64,000 bases of DNA from assembly GCF_018294505.1 (NCBI RefSeq), contig NC_057814.1, positions 33,217,789 through 33,281,788 on the forward strand, written 5' to 3'. The position numbers and the translations under genes are program-made. Below, one piece after another: positions 49,024 through 61,340 of the stretch. Position 1 is the stretch's first letter, and the number at the start of each line of letters is the position of its first letter. The DNA is from Triticum aestivum (Eukaryota > Streptophyta > Magnoliopsida > Poales > Poaceae). A model generated the notes under the pieces. The model saw only the letters and a list, made by a program, of their open reading frames with translations. It was not told the origin of the DNA and did not search any database.

Positions 49024-50261
49024 TTACCCCGGGGCAGTGTAGTCCTTAACCATACTCACTATGGTGTCCATCAACTTCGTAGCCGGACGTGCACCCGGCT
49101 GCAATCAAAGAACGAAAGACCAGTAAATACATCTGCTGGGCATACTGAAAATATATCATGAATGCCGAAAATTTAGACAAATAAATATGTGTGTTTTAAG
49201 CCGGTAAATACCTTTGCTTTCTTACTTTCCTCATGACAGTATATAGATTCCAAAAATTGCCGAGTTATGTCATTGTAGTCTGTTATCGGCCTATGCTCAT
49301 CCGGTTTGTTAGCTCAATTTATTCGGATAAAAAAGCAATGTTCGTAAAAATAAAAATAGGTGAGGATCGGACATGCTTGTGTAGCGTACCTGAGATGCAT
49401 GACGGTAATGTGTGGCCTGAAACCCTTGACATCCACACGTGCAACAACGTTAACATAAGATCCATCTCTGATTCAGACAATATTAGTGATGTTACACAAT
49501 TTCTTTAGATACAACATTAAGCACTCTCGAAAGTTGCAAAATATGGCAAAAAAACATAGATTGTATGTATTACTTGGCGCTGAGTATGGTTTGGTCCATT
49601 GGGTTGTACCCGTTCCTAAACAAGCACGAATATAATATGTTAGGTTACCTTGCAAATTATTGCCGTGATACGTTACTAGCAAAAATTACCAGTAGCATGC
49701 ATCTAGTCCTCCCGTGCCGTCGTCAAGATGGAATCTGACAGATCTGTCATCACTGTGCGTGCGCAGTTTACAACCAACAAACCTGCATAAAACGTGGTAT
49801 AGACACCGTTATCCTACTGGTAATACGACAACATATGGGTCCTAATGTATATATGCTATTACCTTATCAGGTTTCTTCCCGTTTATCACAGGCGCCTCCG
49901 CGTCAACAGTGCCGGATGCCGCATCCCAAATCATTTTCGCCGTGACGGGGAAGAGGCATTCATCTCGTGAGTACTGCAACAAGATTAAGACACATGAATA
50001 GTGTCGAATAAATATATTGAGACCATCTGCTGTAAATATGTGAAAAATAAGACTTTACAATTTCCTAGAGGACGAGATGCTTGGCGGGCTGGCCGGCGTG
50101 AGCGGAGTGATGCTCTGAGCGTGGCGCGCTTGACTCGATTGCCCTGACGTGACAGCACGAGGAGGCGTATCTTGCGTGAACCGTAACTGTGACAGAGGCG
50201 TGTAGCCCGGTTGCGACGGTGGCGTGCTTCCTGTCGGCCTCGACCTCCATGGATTTGACAT
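49024..50261 (-). CDS. RPA32-like single-stranded-DNA-binding protein gene, copy 2
   Basis: Exons: 50059-50261 (MSNPWRSRPTGSTPPSQPGY, Ser/Pro/Gln-rich N-terminus), 49863-49973 (DECLFPVTAKMIWDA), 49690-49782 (FVGCKLRTHSDDRSVRFHLD then DGTGGLDACYW), 49574-49615 (NGYNPMDQTILSA), 49390-49467 (DGSYVNVVARVDVKGF), 49212-49290 (PITDYNDITRHFLESIYCH) and 49024-49098, stop TAA. The order PVT-K-I, VG, DDGTG-D-W, DGSYV and RPITDYND-IT matches the RPA32 (RPA2) N-tail and OB fold. The partner would be RPA70/RPA14 in replication and repair. Exons 3-7 agree in phase. Exon 2 is out of phase with both neighbours in my model, so a boundary is wrong or it is damaged. The usual C-terminal winged helix is not seen unless the last exon splices onward (GGG|GTAAAC). 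Confidence 0.65.
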
Positions 50262-50334
50262 CGCGACGATCAACGGCTGCTCAACTCGTAGGCGACGCCT
50301 TCTTTGCGAGAAAACTAGGCTGCTATTGCGAGAT

Positions 50335-53300
50335 TCACATGTGTCCCTGCAAAGAGATATATAGGCAGGTACGCAGGGGCGAGCACACTGATTCAATGCT
50401 ACGTGTGGAACGCATGCATACCGCAAGCTAGCGGTGGGATATCGATGCTTGCATGTGAGCATGGCTCCTGTGATCTGCACGCGCGAGTGTAAACAACCTT
50501 TTTCCATATTGGGACGGCAAATTTTGGAGACATGTGTCCTGACTGAGCTTCGTGGCAGTATTCATTTTTCTGGGTGGAAAACACAGTGTGGCGTGATGCA
50601 TACTTGCGCATGCATTGCACTCAGTGCGGTAAGCTTGGTGGAATCTGTCCGTTTGCATGCGGCGGCATGCACCCGCCATGACATGCGCACCCATCTGCGC
50701 ACCTATAACGCTCAGGTGCAGACCTGATGCCCCACAAGTCGCGTTGTGACCATACGCCCATTGGCTAGCGTGGGCGGCAATTTGTTGTAAGCGTTGGCTT
50801 GACCGGACTTGGACGTTCAATGCCTCGTTTGGAAAGAATCGCACTACAGTAGTGGGCAGATGGCCACAAGGTGGTGGCATGCAACGACATGCATGCATTG
50901 GACGCACACTGTTTTAGGAACGATTCTTTGACCCCATCTTTGGATGAGAAGGAATCTGTTTTATTAGAGGGATCAGAACGATACAGCGTGCTATACATTT
51001 GTCGCGATGACATATTTAATCTTGCCTGTTGTACATGTACCATGGTCTAATGGGTGCCATTTTCATTAGTGCGGCTATGATTTCGATGTACGACAAACGT
51101 ACCGCGCGCATCATGCATCTTGTACTCACGTATTATAAATACGAGTGGTCCCATAGGTTTCTATGTGCCATGCCCACATGTTCATTGCTCAGTTCCAAAA
51201 TGATGCAAGATAAAAACAAAAATGTGTTTGGTCCATAAGTAGAGGGCATGCATGTTCCTGGAACATGATTACTAAAGTTCATGGTACATAGTGTATACCA
51301 CTACTGTCGTGATAATGTCATATACCAAGGCTACATTTGAGCTTGTTCTGCAATTTTGATATTGCACCTTGTTGGAATCGGTGCATGCATATAAAATAAT
51401 TATCGATGAAACCATAATAATTGTAGACATATATGTAGTGAACGCAATAATTGTCGGATGTGTTGCTCCTAATACATGAGTACTTATAAGTGGTACATTC
51501 ACATCATATCATGGAACATTTAATGGATTTCAGCGTTGTTGCACTTGGTACATTTGCATGCGGTACATTTGCATGACAACTAATGTTTATTGGGTTTGGT
51601 ACATTTATCGAAGAGATCGTTACCCTATCCTAGAAACATTCAGTGGACATAATAGAACTTGCTCGTAATACATGAGTATTTTAGCGAACACGAGGATTAT
51701 CGCGCGTGACGGACTCACTGAACATATAACCATCATATCGTGATGAAAAAAAAGATACATGGACGTGGTCCATTTACATGAGAATCGACGTTTATTGGAC
51801 TAATACATTTATGAGGGTGATTGTTACACGATCCTACAAACATTTAGTGGACACAGTAGTTCTTGATCCTAAAAAATATGTGTACTTATACGTGGTACAT
51901 TTACATTAGGTCTAGGTACATGTAGGCGGACGTCGTTGTATTTTGTCATGACACATATTAATAATGAGTCCGTGATAATATACCCTTCAATAAAATACAG
52001 AAACAGAGAGAATTCCCCATCCCTCCCACGTTTTAGGATATGCATGACACATATTAATAATTGACACAGTATTTCTTGTTGCAATTTATTTACTTTTTTT
52101 ATGTATCTATCACTATCACAATTAATCCTTGCAAGTGATGAGTTCAGGTGGGTTGACAACCCTCTAGCCCGCGTTGGGTGCAAGTATTTGCTTTTGTGTG
52201 TGCAGGTACTATTCACTAGGATTTGCATGGTTCTCCCATTGGTTCGATAAACCTTGGTTCTCACTGAGGTAAATACTTACCAGTTACTATATTGCTTCAC
52301 CCTTCCTCTTCGAAAATCCCAATGCCTCTCACAAGTAGTAGTGACATCCAAATTCAATACCAAATCTGACCTCTACCAAATGTGAAGTGTTATGACGATA
52401 GCGCTGATATATCAAATTCTTATGAACAATCTGATTTCATTCGAACAATCATCAAAACTTCAATCATGGCGTTTAAGAGTGCCTTAAGTGATCTAAAGAT
52501 GGTGTGGAAACACACAACTAAAGATAAGTCAACAATGATGATGATTAATGCATGAATAGAACTCTCATGTGCTAGCTAGAATAGACATAAATCACCGATA
52601 TTGTTGAGGGCACGGGTGATTGCTTTGGTACTCAAATTTATTATTGTTGCGATGAGAAATTCTTTTGTAGGTCGTTTAAACCCATTGGAGTGCCTCCACT
52701 AAATATGTGGTATAACAAATTTCTTTAGTGAGAATACAGATGTTCGCAGGGCATGAACAATAAAACTAATGTATCAGCATAGGGATATATATGTTGCTTA
52801 TGATGGGACTTCTAGAAGTTCTTATGGGCAAGAAATAATACACTGCACTCCTCCCAAAATTAAAGTGGTAGATGGACTTTCTCTTTCTAAATCCGGCGAT
52901 GGCACTTCTCCCAAAAATAAAGTGCTAGATGCACTTCTCCCAAACACCAAAAATTGTCTTCTACAAATCCACCATCATGCAATCCCGGTGCCTCTTGTCA
53001 TGGTGATGTCTTCCATGATTCCATTGATGTTATTTGTAACTGGTACACTATTGGATAAAACCCTAGCTCGAGGTGGCACATTCAGATTCCATTGATGAAA
53101 CCATACAAAATAGACAAGATACATTCAGCGAACACGACGATAATCGCACCTGTTGGATTCACCGAACATATCACCATTATATCGTGGCAAAAAAAACATA
53201 CATGGACGTGGTACATTTACATGAGAATCGATGTTTATTGGACTTAGTACATTTATCAAAAATATTGTTACACGATCCTACAAACGTTCAGCGGTCACAA

Positions 53301-54294
53301 TTGGTCTTAGTCCTAAAAATATGAGTACTTATACGTGGTACAATTACATTAGATATTGGTGCATGTAGTGTATATCGCTATATTTTGTGTTGACACATAT
53401 TAATAATGAATCCATGATAGTATACCCTTCAGTAAAATACAGAAATAGAGAGATTTCCCCATCCCTCCCACATTTGCCTTACGTGACGAGCAGTAGGCAA
53501 CCCTATCCCCCAACATTGCCCCCCCCCCATTCCGACCCCTCTACATCAACCGATGTCGCTAGGGGCAGCGGCCAGGCGAAGCCCGGATGACAACGGTTGT
53601 GTTGGGGCAGTTCACAAACACATAGCACGACATGTCCATTGCTAGCCCATTTCCTACCGGGCAGTGTACTATGCGCGTGTTGGGCATCTCAGTGGCAGCG
53701 TCCGTACGCAGTTCGGTGCGCTTCCGTGCCGCCGCCATGGTGGGTGGCTGCGCATTCAGTGGTGGCTGGGTATCCAAACCCTTAATTGGAGGTTCGACAC
53801 TTAAGGATATTTGATCAAACCATGTAGTTAGTTCGGATACATATAGCGAACACAAGAATTATCGGACCTGATGGATTCACAAAACACGGCACCATTGTAT
53901 CATGCGCAAAAAACCATACATGGACGTGGTACATCTACATCAGATCGTGGTACATTTAATTCAAATCACTGTAATTGGGCTTGGTATCATAGTATTAATG
54001 AGTCCGTAACAACATGCCCATATTATAGAAAATAAGGAAGAAAGAGCCTCCCCCCTCCGTCGCGTGATGACTATTAGGCATCCCTAACACCGACCATCAT
54101 CGCCCCCCACCCTCTCTGATTCCTCCACGTCTCGTGTTGCCGCTATGACCGAGTACTGGGATAAGACCGGTTGATGTCTGTTGTGTTGCGACAAATCACG
54201 TGTGCTAGCACGGTAGATCATCTGCGGGCCCCCCTACCCCTAACTTGCATTTGGGATTAATGTTATTTGTAACTAGTACATATGTTGGAAAAAA
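50335..54294. repeat. Spacer and direct-repeat field, copy 2, left part
   Basis: Counterpart of 14436-18396: non-coding to about 51500, then repeat cores at about 51684-52030, 53126-53470 and 53845-54060. The Gypsy-like fragment is at 52135-52345, and the minus-strand exon-like segment (PNTRIVHCPVGNGLAMD) at 53560-53855. The field is split at 54294 by the Copia insertion and resumes at 63064. Confidence 0.7.
54290..54294. other. Target-site duplication, left (AAAAA)
   Basis: The five A residues before the LTR are repeated at 63059-63063. The uninterrupted target in copy 1 (near 18391-18396) has a single run of six A, so the duplication is confirmed by an empty site. Confidence 0.9.
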
Positions 54295-56012
54295 TGTTGG
54301 GAATCGTAGCATAATTTTAAAATTTTCCTACGCTCACCAAGATGCATCTATGGAGTATACTAGCAATGAGGGAAAAGGAGTGCATCTACATACCATTGTA
54401 GATCGCGAGCGGAAGCGTTCCAATGAACGTGGATGACGGAGTCGTACTCGCCGTGATCCAAATCACCGATGACCGAGTGCCGAACGGACGGCACCTCCGC
54501 GTTCAACACACGTACGGTGTAGCGACGTCTCCTCCCTCTTGATCCAGCAAGGGGAAAGGAGAGCTTGACGGAGATCCAGCAGCACGACGGCGTGGTGGTG
54601 GATGTAGCGGGATGCCGGTAGGGCTTCGCCGAGCTTCTACGAGAGAGAGAGAGAGGTGTAGCAGGGGAGGAGGGAGGCGCCCAAGGCTGAGATCTTGCAG
54701 CCCTCCCTCCCCCCGCCTTTATATAGGCCCCCTGGGAAGGGGGGCGCCAGCCAAACCCCATCTAGGGTGGGGGGCGGCGGCCAAGGGGGTGCCTTGCCCC
54801 CCAAGGCAAGTGGGAAGCCCCCCCACCCTAGGGTTTCCAACCCTAGGCGCATGGGGGGAGGCCCATGGGGGGGGCGCCCAGCCCACTAGGGGCTGGTTCC
54901 CTTCCCACTTCAGCCCACGGGGCCCTCCGGGATAGGTGGCCCCACCCGGTGGACCCCCGGGACCCTTCCGGTGGTCCCAGTACAATACTGGTAACCCCCG
55001 AAACTTTCCCGGTGGCCGAAACTTGACTTTCTATATATAATTCTTCACCTCCGGACCATTCCGGAACTCCTCGTGACGTCCGGGATCTCATCCGGGACTC
55101 CGAACAACTTTCGGGTTTCCGCATACACATATCTCTACAACCCTAGCATCACCGAACCTTAAGTGTGTAGACCCTACGGGTTCGGGAGACATGCAGACAT
55201 GACCGAGACGCCTCTCCGGTCAATAACCAACAGCGGGATCTGGATACCCATGTTGGCTCCCACTTGTTCCACGATGATCTCATCGGATGAACCACGGTGT
55301 CGAGGATTCAATCAATCCCGTATGCAATTCCCTTTGTCAATCGGTATGTTACTTGCCCGAGATTCGATCGTCGGTATCCCAATACCTTGTTCAATCTCGT
55401 TACCGGCAAGTCTCTTTACTCGTACCGCAATGCATGATCCCGTGACTAACGCCTTAGTCACATTGAGCTCATTATGATGATGCATTACCGAGTGGGCCCA
55501 GAGATACCTCTCCGTCACACGGAGTGACAAATCCCAGTCTCGATCCGTGCCAACCCAACAGACACTTTCGGAGATACCCGTAGTGCACCTTTATAGTCAC
55601 CCAGTTACGTTGTGATGTTTGGCACACCCAAAGAACTCCTACAGTATCCGGGAGTTGCACGATCTCATGGTCTAAGGAATAGATACCTGACATTGGAAAA
55701 GCTCTAGCAAACGAAACTACACGATCTTTTATGCTATGCTTAGGATTGGGTCTTGTCCATCACATCATTCTCCTAATGATGTGATCCCGTTATCAACGAC
55801 ATCCAATGTCCATAGTCAGGAAACCATGACTATCTGTTGATCAACGAGCTAGTCAACTAGAGGCTTACTAGGGACTCGTTGTGGTCTATATATTCACACA
55901 TGTATTACGATTTCCGGACAATACAATTATAGCATGAACAATAGACGATTATCACGAACAAAGAAATATAATAATAACCATTTATTATTGCCTCTAGGGC
56001 ATATTTCCAACA
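54295..56012 (-). repeat. 3' LTR of the Copia element
   Basis: Bounded by TG...CA. A TATA box (CCTATATAAAGG on the minus strand) is at 54717-54728. Pro/Gly-rich open frames inside are by-products of GC-rich U3/R sequence. Confidence 0.93.
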
Positions 56013-56024
56013 GTCTCCCACTTG
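56013..56024 (-). other. Polypurine tract
   Basis: The minus strand reads AAGTGGGAGAC directly before the 3' LTR, the expected plus-strand priming site and usual in this element group. Confidence 0.85.
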
Positions 56025-56044
56025 CACTAGATTCAATAATCTAG

Positions 56045-59000
56045 TTACATTGTGATGAATCGAACACCCATTGCGTCCTGGTGTTGATCATGTTTTGCTC
56101 TAGGGAGAGGTTTAGTCAACGGATCTGCTACATTCAGGTCCGTATGTACTTTACAAATATCTATGTCTCCATTTTGAACGCTTTCACGAATGGAGTTGAA
56201 GCGACGCTTGATATGTCTGGTCTTCCTGTGAAACCTGGGCTCCTTCACAAGGGCAATAGCTCCAGTGTTGTCACAGAAGAGAGTCATTGGGCCCGACGCA
56301 TTGGGAATCACCCCTAGGTCGGTAATGAACTCCTTCATCCAGACTGCTTCCTGTGCTGCCTCCGAGGCTGTCATGTACTCCGCTTCACATGTAGATCCCG
56401 CCACGACGCTTTGCTTGCAACTGCACCAGCTTACTGCTCCTCCATTCAAAATATACACGTATCCGGTTTGTGACTTCGAGTCATCCAGATCTGTGTCGAA
56501 GCTAGCGTCGACGTAACCCTTTACGACGAGCTCTTCGTCACCTCCATATACGAGAACCATATCCTTAGTCCTCTTCAGGTACTTCAGGATATTCTTGACC
56601 GCTGTCCAGTGTTCCATGCCGGGATTACTTTGGTACCTTCCTACCAAACTTACGGCAAGGTTTACATCAGGTCTGGTACACAGCATGGCATACATAATAG
56701 ACCCTATGGCTGAGGCATAGGGGATGACACTCATCTTTTCTCTATCTTCCGCCGTGGTCGGGCATTGAGCCGTCCTCAATTGCACACCTTGCAATACAGG
56801 CAAGAACCCGTTCTTGGACCGATCCATATTGAACTTCTTCAATATCTTGTCAAGGTATGTACTCTGTGAAAGACCAATGAGGCGTCTTGATCTATCTCTA
56901 TAGATCTTGATGCCTAATATATAAGCAGCTTCTCCAAGGTCCTTCATTGAAAAACACTTATTCAAATAGGCCTTTATACTTTCCAAGAATTCTATATCGT
57001 TTCCCATCAATAATATGTCATCCACATATAATATGAGAAATGCTACAGAGCTCCCACTCACTTTCTTGTAAACACAGGCTTCTCCATAAGTCTGTGTAAA
57101 CCCAAACGCTTTGATCATCTCATCAAATCGAATGTTCCAACTCCGAGATGCTTGCACCAGCCCATAGATTGAGCACTGGAGCTTGCATACTTCGTTAGCA
57201 TTCTCAGGATCGACAAAACCTTCCGGCTGCATCATATACAACTCTTCCTTAAGGAAGCCGTTAAGGAATGCCGTTTTGACGTCCATCTGCCATATCTCAT
57301 AATCATAGTATGCGGCAATTGCTAACATGATTCGGACGGACTTCAGCTTCGCTACGGGTGAGAAAGTCTCATCGTAGTCAACCCCTTGAACTTGTCGATT
57401 ACCCTTAGCGACAAGTCGAGCCTTATAGATGGTCACATTACCATCCGCGTCTGTCTTCTTCTTAAAGATCCATTTCTTTTCTATGGCTCGCCGATCATCG
57501 GGCAAGTCAGTCAAAGTCCATACTTCGTTTTCATACATGGATCCTATCTCGGATTTCATGGCTTCTAGCCATTTATCGGAATCCGGGCCCGCCATCGCTT
57601 CTTCATAGTTCGAAGGTTCACCGTTGTCTAACAACATGATTTCCAGGACGGGGTTGCCGTACCACTCTGGTGCGGAACGTGTCCTTGTGGACCTACGAAG
57701 TTCAGTGGCAACTTGATCCGAAGCTTCATGATCATCGTCAATAACTTCCTCTCCAGTCGGTGTAGGCACCACAGGAACATCTTCCCGCGCTGCGCTACTT
57801 TCCGGCACGGAAGGGGTGACTATCACCTCATCAAGTTCCACTTTCCTCCCACTCAATTCTTTCGAGAGAAACTCCTTCTCCAGAAAGGACCCGTTCTTGG
57901 CAACGATGATCTTGCCTTCGGATCTGAGATAGAAGGTATACCCAATAGTTTCCTTAGGGTATCCTATGAAGACGCATTTTTCCGACTTGGGTTCGAGCTT
58001 TTCAGGTTGAAGTTTATTGACATAAGCATTGCATCCCCAAACTTTTAGAAACGACAGCTTAGGTTTCTTCCCAAACCATAATTCATACGGTGTCGTCTCA
58101 ACGGATTTCGACGGAGCCCTATTTAAAGTGAATGCGGCAGTCTCTAAAGCATAGCCCCAAAATGAGAGTGGTAAATCGGTAAGAGACATCATAGATCGCA
58201 CCATATCCAATAGAGTGTGATTACGACGTTCGGACACACCGTTTCTCTGAGGTGTTCCAGGCGGCGTGAGTTGTGAAACTATTCCACATTTCCTTAAGTG
58301 CGTACCAAATTCATGACTTAAATATTCTCCACCACGATCTGATCGTAAGAATTTTATTTTTCTGTCACGTTGATTCTCAACTTCACTCTGAAATTCCTTG
58401 AACTTTTCAAAGGTTTCAGACTTGTGTTTCATTAGGTAGACATACCCATATCTACTTAAATCATCAGTGAGAGTGAGAACATAACGATATCCTCCGCGAG
58501 CCTCAACACTCATTAGACCGCACACATCGGTATGTATGATTTCCAATAAGTTGGTTGCTCGCTCCATTGTTCCGGAGAACGGAGTCTTGGTCATCTTACC
58601 CATGAGGCATGGTTCGCACGTGTCAAATGATTCGTAATCAAGAGACTCCAAAAGTCCATCTGCATGGAGCTTCTTCATGCGCTTGACACCAATGTGACCA
58701 AGGCGGCAGTGCCACAGATATGTGGGACTATCGTTATCAACTTTACATCTTTTGGTATTCACACTATGAACATGTGTAACATCACGTTCGAGATTCATCA
58801 AGAATAAACCATTGACCAGCGGGGCATGACCATAAAACATATCTCTCAAATAAATAGAACAACCATTATTTTCGGATTTAAATGAGTAGCCATCTCGAAT
58901 TAAACGAGATCCAGATACAATGTTCATGCTCAAAGCTGGCACTAAATAACAATTATTGAGGTTTAAAACTAATCCCGTAGGGAGATGCAGAGGTAGCGTG

Positions 59001-60028
59001 CCGACGGCGATCACATCGACCTTGGAACCATTCCCGACGCGCATCGTCACCTCGTCCTTCGCCAGTCTCCGTTTATTCCGTAGTTCCTGTTTTGAGTTAC
59101 AAATATGAGCAACCGCACCGGTATCAAATACCCAGGAGCTACTACGAGTAATGGTAAGGTACACATCAATTACATGTATATCACATATACCTTTGGTGTT
59201 GCCGGCCTTCTTCTTGTCCGCTAAGTATTTGGGGCAGTTCCGCTTCCAGTGACCACTTCCCTTGCAATAAAAGCACTCAGTTTCAGGCTTGGGTCCATTC
59301 TTCGACTTCTTCCCGGTAACTGGTTTACCGGGCGCGTCAACTCCCTTGCCGTCCTTCTTGAAGTTCTTCTTACCCTTGCCCTTCTTGAACTTAGTGGTTT
59401 TATTCACCATCAACACTTGATGTTCTTTTCTGATTTCCACCTCCGCTGATTTCAGCATTGAATATATCTCAGGAATGGTCTTTTCCATCCCCTGCATATT
59501 GTAGTTCATCACAAAGCTCTTGAAGCTTGGTGGAAGCAACTGAAGGATTCTGTCAATGACCGTGTCATCCGGGAGATTAACTCCCCGCTGAGTCAAGCGG
59601 TTGTGCAACCCAGACATTCTGAGTATGTGATCACTTACAGAACTATTTTCCTCCATTTTACAGCTGAAGAACTTGTCGGAGACTTCATATCTCTCGACCC
59701 GGGCATGAGCTTGGAAAACTAATTTCAGCTCCTCGAACATCTCATATGCTCCATGTTTCTCAAAACGCTTTTGGAGACCCGGTTCTAAGCTGTAAAGCAT
59801 GCCGCACTGAACGAGGGAGTAATCATCAGCACGCTGCTGCCAAGCGTTCATAACGTCTTGGTTCTGTGGGATTGGTGCTTCACCTAGCGGTGCTTCTAGG
59901 ACATAATCTTTCTTGGCTACTATGAGGATGATCCTCAGGTTCCGGACCCAGTCCGTATAGTTGCTGCCATCATCTTTCAGCTTGGTTTTCTCTAGGAACG
60001 CGTTGAAATTGAGGACAACGTTGGCCAT
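56045..60028 (-). CDS. Copia Gag-Pol polyprotein, intact, 1327 residues
   Basis: One uninterrupted frame in Copia order. Gag with a CCHC zinc knuckle at residues 252-265 (CFYCKGSGHWKRNC); aspartic protease with DTGA at 302-305 (most relatives have DSGA); integrase with its HHCC finger (H440, H445, C471, C474) and catalytic D501, D564 and E600; reverse transcriptase with D916 (MDVKTAFLNG) and YVDD at 1001-1004; RNase H with D1174, E1215 and D1253. It ends GVRFITM, 32 bp before the 3' LTR. Odd points: GLVQASRSW where relatives have GLKQASRSW, and GNRQVQG for GYRQVQG; these may lower activity. No env. The start MANVVLNFNA is the first Met of the frame after a 1.3-kb leader. Gag and Pol share one frame, as in BARE-type elements. 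Confidence 0.96.
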   Translation of the reverse strand: MANVVLNFNAFLEKTKLKDDGSNYTDWVRNLRIILIVAKKDYVLEAPLGEAPIPQNQDVMNAWQQRADDYSLVQCGMLYSLEPGLQKRFEKHGAYEMFEELKLVFQAHARVERYEVSDKFFSCKMEENSSVSDHILRMSGLHNRLTQRGVNLPDDTVIDRILQLLPPSFKSFVMNYNMQGMEKTIPEIYSMLKSAEVEIRKEHQVLMVNKTTKFKKGKGKKNFKKDGKGVDAPGKPVTGKKSKNGPKPETECFYCKGSGHWKRNCPKYLADKKKAGNTKGICDIHVIDVYLTITRSSSWVFDTGAVAHICNSKQELRNKRRLAKDEVTMRVGNGSKVDVIAVGTLPLHLPTGLVLNLNNCYLVPALSMNIVSGSRLIRDGYSFKSENNGCSIYLRDMFYGHAPLVNGLFLMNLERDVTHVHSVNTKRCKVDNDSPTYLWHCRLGHIGVKRMKKLHADGLLESLDYESFDTCEPCLMGKMTKTPFSGTMERATNLLEIIHTDVCGLMSVEARGGYRYVLTLTDDLSRYGYVYLMKHKSETFEKFKEFQSEVENQRDRKIKFLRSDRGGEYLSHEFGTHLRKCGIVSQLTPPGTPQRNGVSERRNHTLLDMVRSMMSLTDLPLSFWGYALETAAFTLNRAPSKSVETTPYELWFGKKPKLSFLKVWGCNAYVNKLQPEKLEPKSEKCVFIGYPKETIGYTFYLRSEGKIIVAKNGSFLEKEFLSKELSGRKVELDEVIVTPSVPESSAAREDVPVVPTPTGEEVIDDDHEASDQVATELRRSTRTRSAPEWYGNPVLEIMLLDNGEPSNYEEAMAGPDSDKWLEAMKSEIGSMYENEVWTLTDLPDDRRAIEKKWIFKKKTDADGNVTIYKARLVAKGNRQVQGVDYDETFSPVAKLKSVRIMLAIAAYYDYEIWQMDVKTAFLNGFLKEELYMMQPEGFVDPENANEVCKLQCSIYGLVQASRSWNIRFDEMIKAFGFTQTYGEACVYKKVSGSSVAFLILYVDDILLMGNDIEFLESIKAYLNKCFSMKDLGEAAYILGIKIYRDRSRRLIGLSQSTYLDKILKKFNMDRSKNGFLPVLQGVQLRTAQCPTTAEDREKMSVIPYASAIGSIMYAMLCTRPDVNLAVSLVGRYQSNPGMEHWTAVKNILKYLKRTKDMVLVYGGDEELVVKGYVDASFDTDLDDSKSQTGYVYILNGGAVSWCSCKQSVVAGSTCEAEYMTASEAAQEAVWMKEFITDLGVIPNASGPMTLFCDNTGAIALVKEPRFHRKTRHIKRRFNSIRESVQNGDIDICKVHTDLNVADPLTKPLPRAKHDQHQDAMGVRFITM

Positions 60029-61340
60029 TTGATCTACAAGACATAGTGTAAAGATTTTAGACTGAGTTCATGATAATTAAGTTCATATAATCAAATTATT
60101 TAATGAACTCCCACTCAGATAGACATCCCTCTAGTCATCTAAGTGATACATGATCCGAATTTAACTAGGCCGTGTCCGATCATCACGTGAGACGGATTAG
60201 TCAAGATCGGTGAACATCTCAATGTTGATCGTATCTTCTATACGACTCATGCTCGACCTTTCGGTCCTCCGTGTTCCGAGGCCATGTCTGTACATGCTAG
60301 GCTCGTCAAGTCAACCTAAGTGTATTGCGTGTGTTCCGAGGCCATGTCTGTACATGCTAGGGTCGTCAACACCCGTTGTATTCGAACGTTAGAATCTATC
60401 ACACCTGATCATCACGTGGTGCTTCGAAACAACGAACCTTCGCAATGGTGCACAGTTAGGGGAACACTTTTCTTGAAATTATCATAAGGGATCATCTTAC
60501 TCACTACCGTCGTTCTAAGCAAATAAGATGCAAAAACATGATAAACATCACATGCAATCAAATAGTAACATGATATGGCCAATATCATTATGCTCCTTTG
60601 ATCTCCATCTTCGGGGCACCATGATCATCTTCGTCACCGGCATGACACCATGATCTCCATCATCATGATCTCCATCATTGTGTCTTCATGAAGTCGTCAC
60701 GCCAATGATTACTTCTACTTCTATGGCTAACGCGTTTAGCAACAAAGTAAAGTAATTTACATGGTGTTATTCAATGACACGCAGGTCATACAAAATAATA
60801 AAGACAACTCCTATGGCTCCTGCCGGTTGTCATACTCATCGACATGCAAGTCGTGATTCCTATTACAAGAATATGATCAATCTCATACATCACATATATC
60901 ATTCATCACATCTTCTGGCCATATCACATGACATAGCACATGCTGCAAGAACAAGTTAGACATCCTCTAATTGTTGTTGCAAGTTTTTACGTGGTTTGTA
61001 GGTTTCTAGCAAGAACGTTTCTTACCTACGTATGACCACAACGTGATTTGCCAATTTCTATTTACCCTTCATAAGGACCCTTTTCATCGAATCCGTTCCG
61101 ACTAAAGTAGGAGAGACAGACACCCGCTAGCCACCTTATGCAACTAGTGCATGTCAGTCGGTGGAACCTGTCTCACGTAAGCGTACGTGTAAGGTCGGTC
61201 CGGGCCGCTTCATCCTACAATGCCGCCGAAACAAGATATGACTAGTAGCGGCAAGAAGAATTGGCAACATCAACGCCCACAACTGCTTTGTGTTCTACTC
61301 GTGCATAGTAACTACGCATAGGCCTGGCTCATGATGCCAC
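60029..61340 (-). other. 5' untranslated leader of the Copia element
   Basis: Non-coding region between PBS and Gag, normal length for this group. It holds a 62-bp-spaced direct repeat (GTGTTCCGAGGCCATGTCTG at about 60269 and 60331) and a dense run of CATGATCTCCATC phrases near 60640-60690. Packaging and dimerisation signals are expected here but cannot be pinpointed. Confidence 0.8.
61323..61340 (-). other. Primer-binding site, initiator-Met tRNA type
   Basis: The minus strand after the 5' LTR reads TGGCATCATGAGCCAGG, resembling the plant iMet-tRNA complement TGGTATCAGAGCC used by this group, with mismatches. Confidence 0.75.

Noticed and set aside
54612..55130. Pro/Gly-rich frames, repeated at 61432-62176
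   Set aside because: They lie inside the LTRs of the Copia element; GC-rich regulatory DNA, not genes.
56045..60028. Possible endogenous virus
   Set aside because: Copia gene order (integrase before reverse transcriptase), no envelope, and LTRs typical of Angela/BARE1/WIS elements. It is a retrotransposon.
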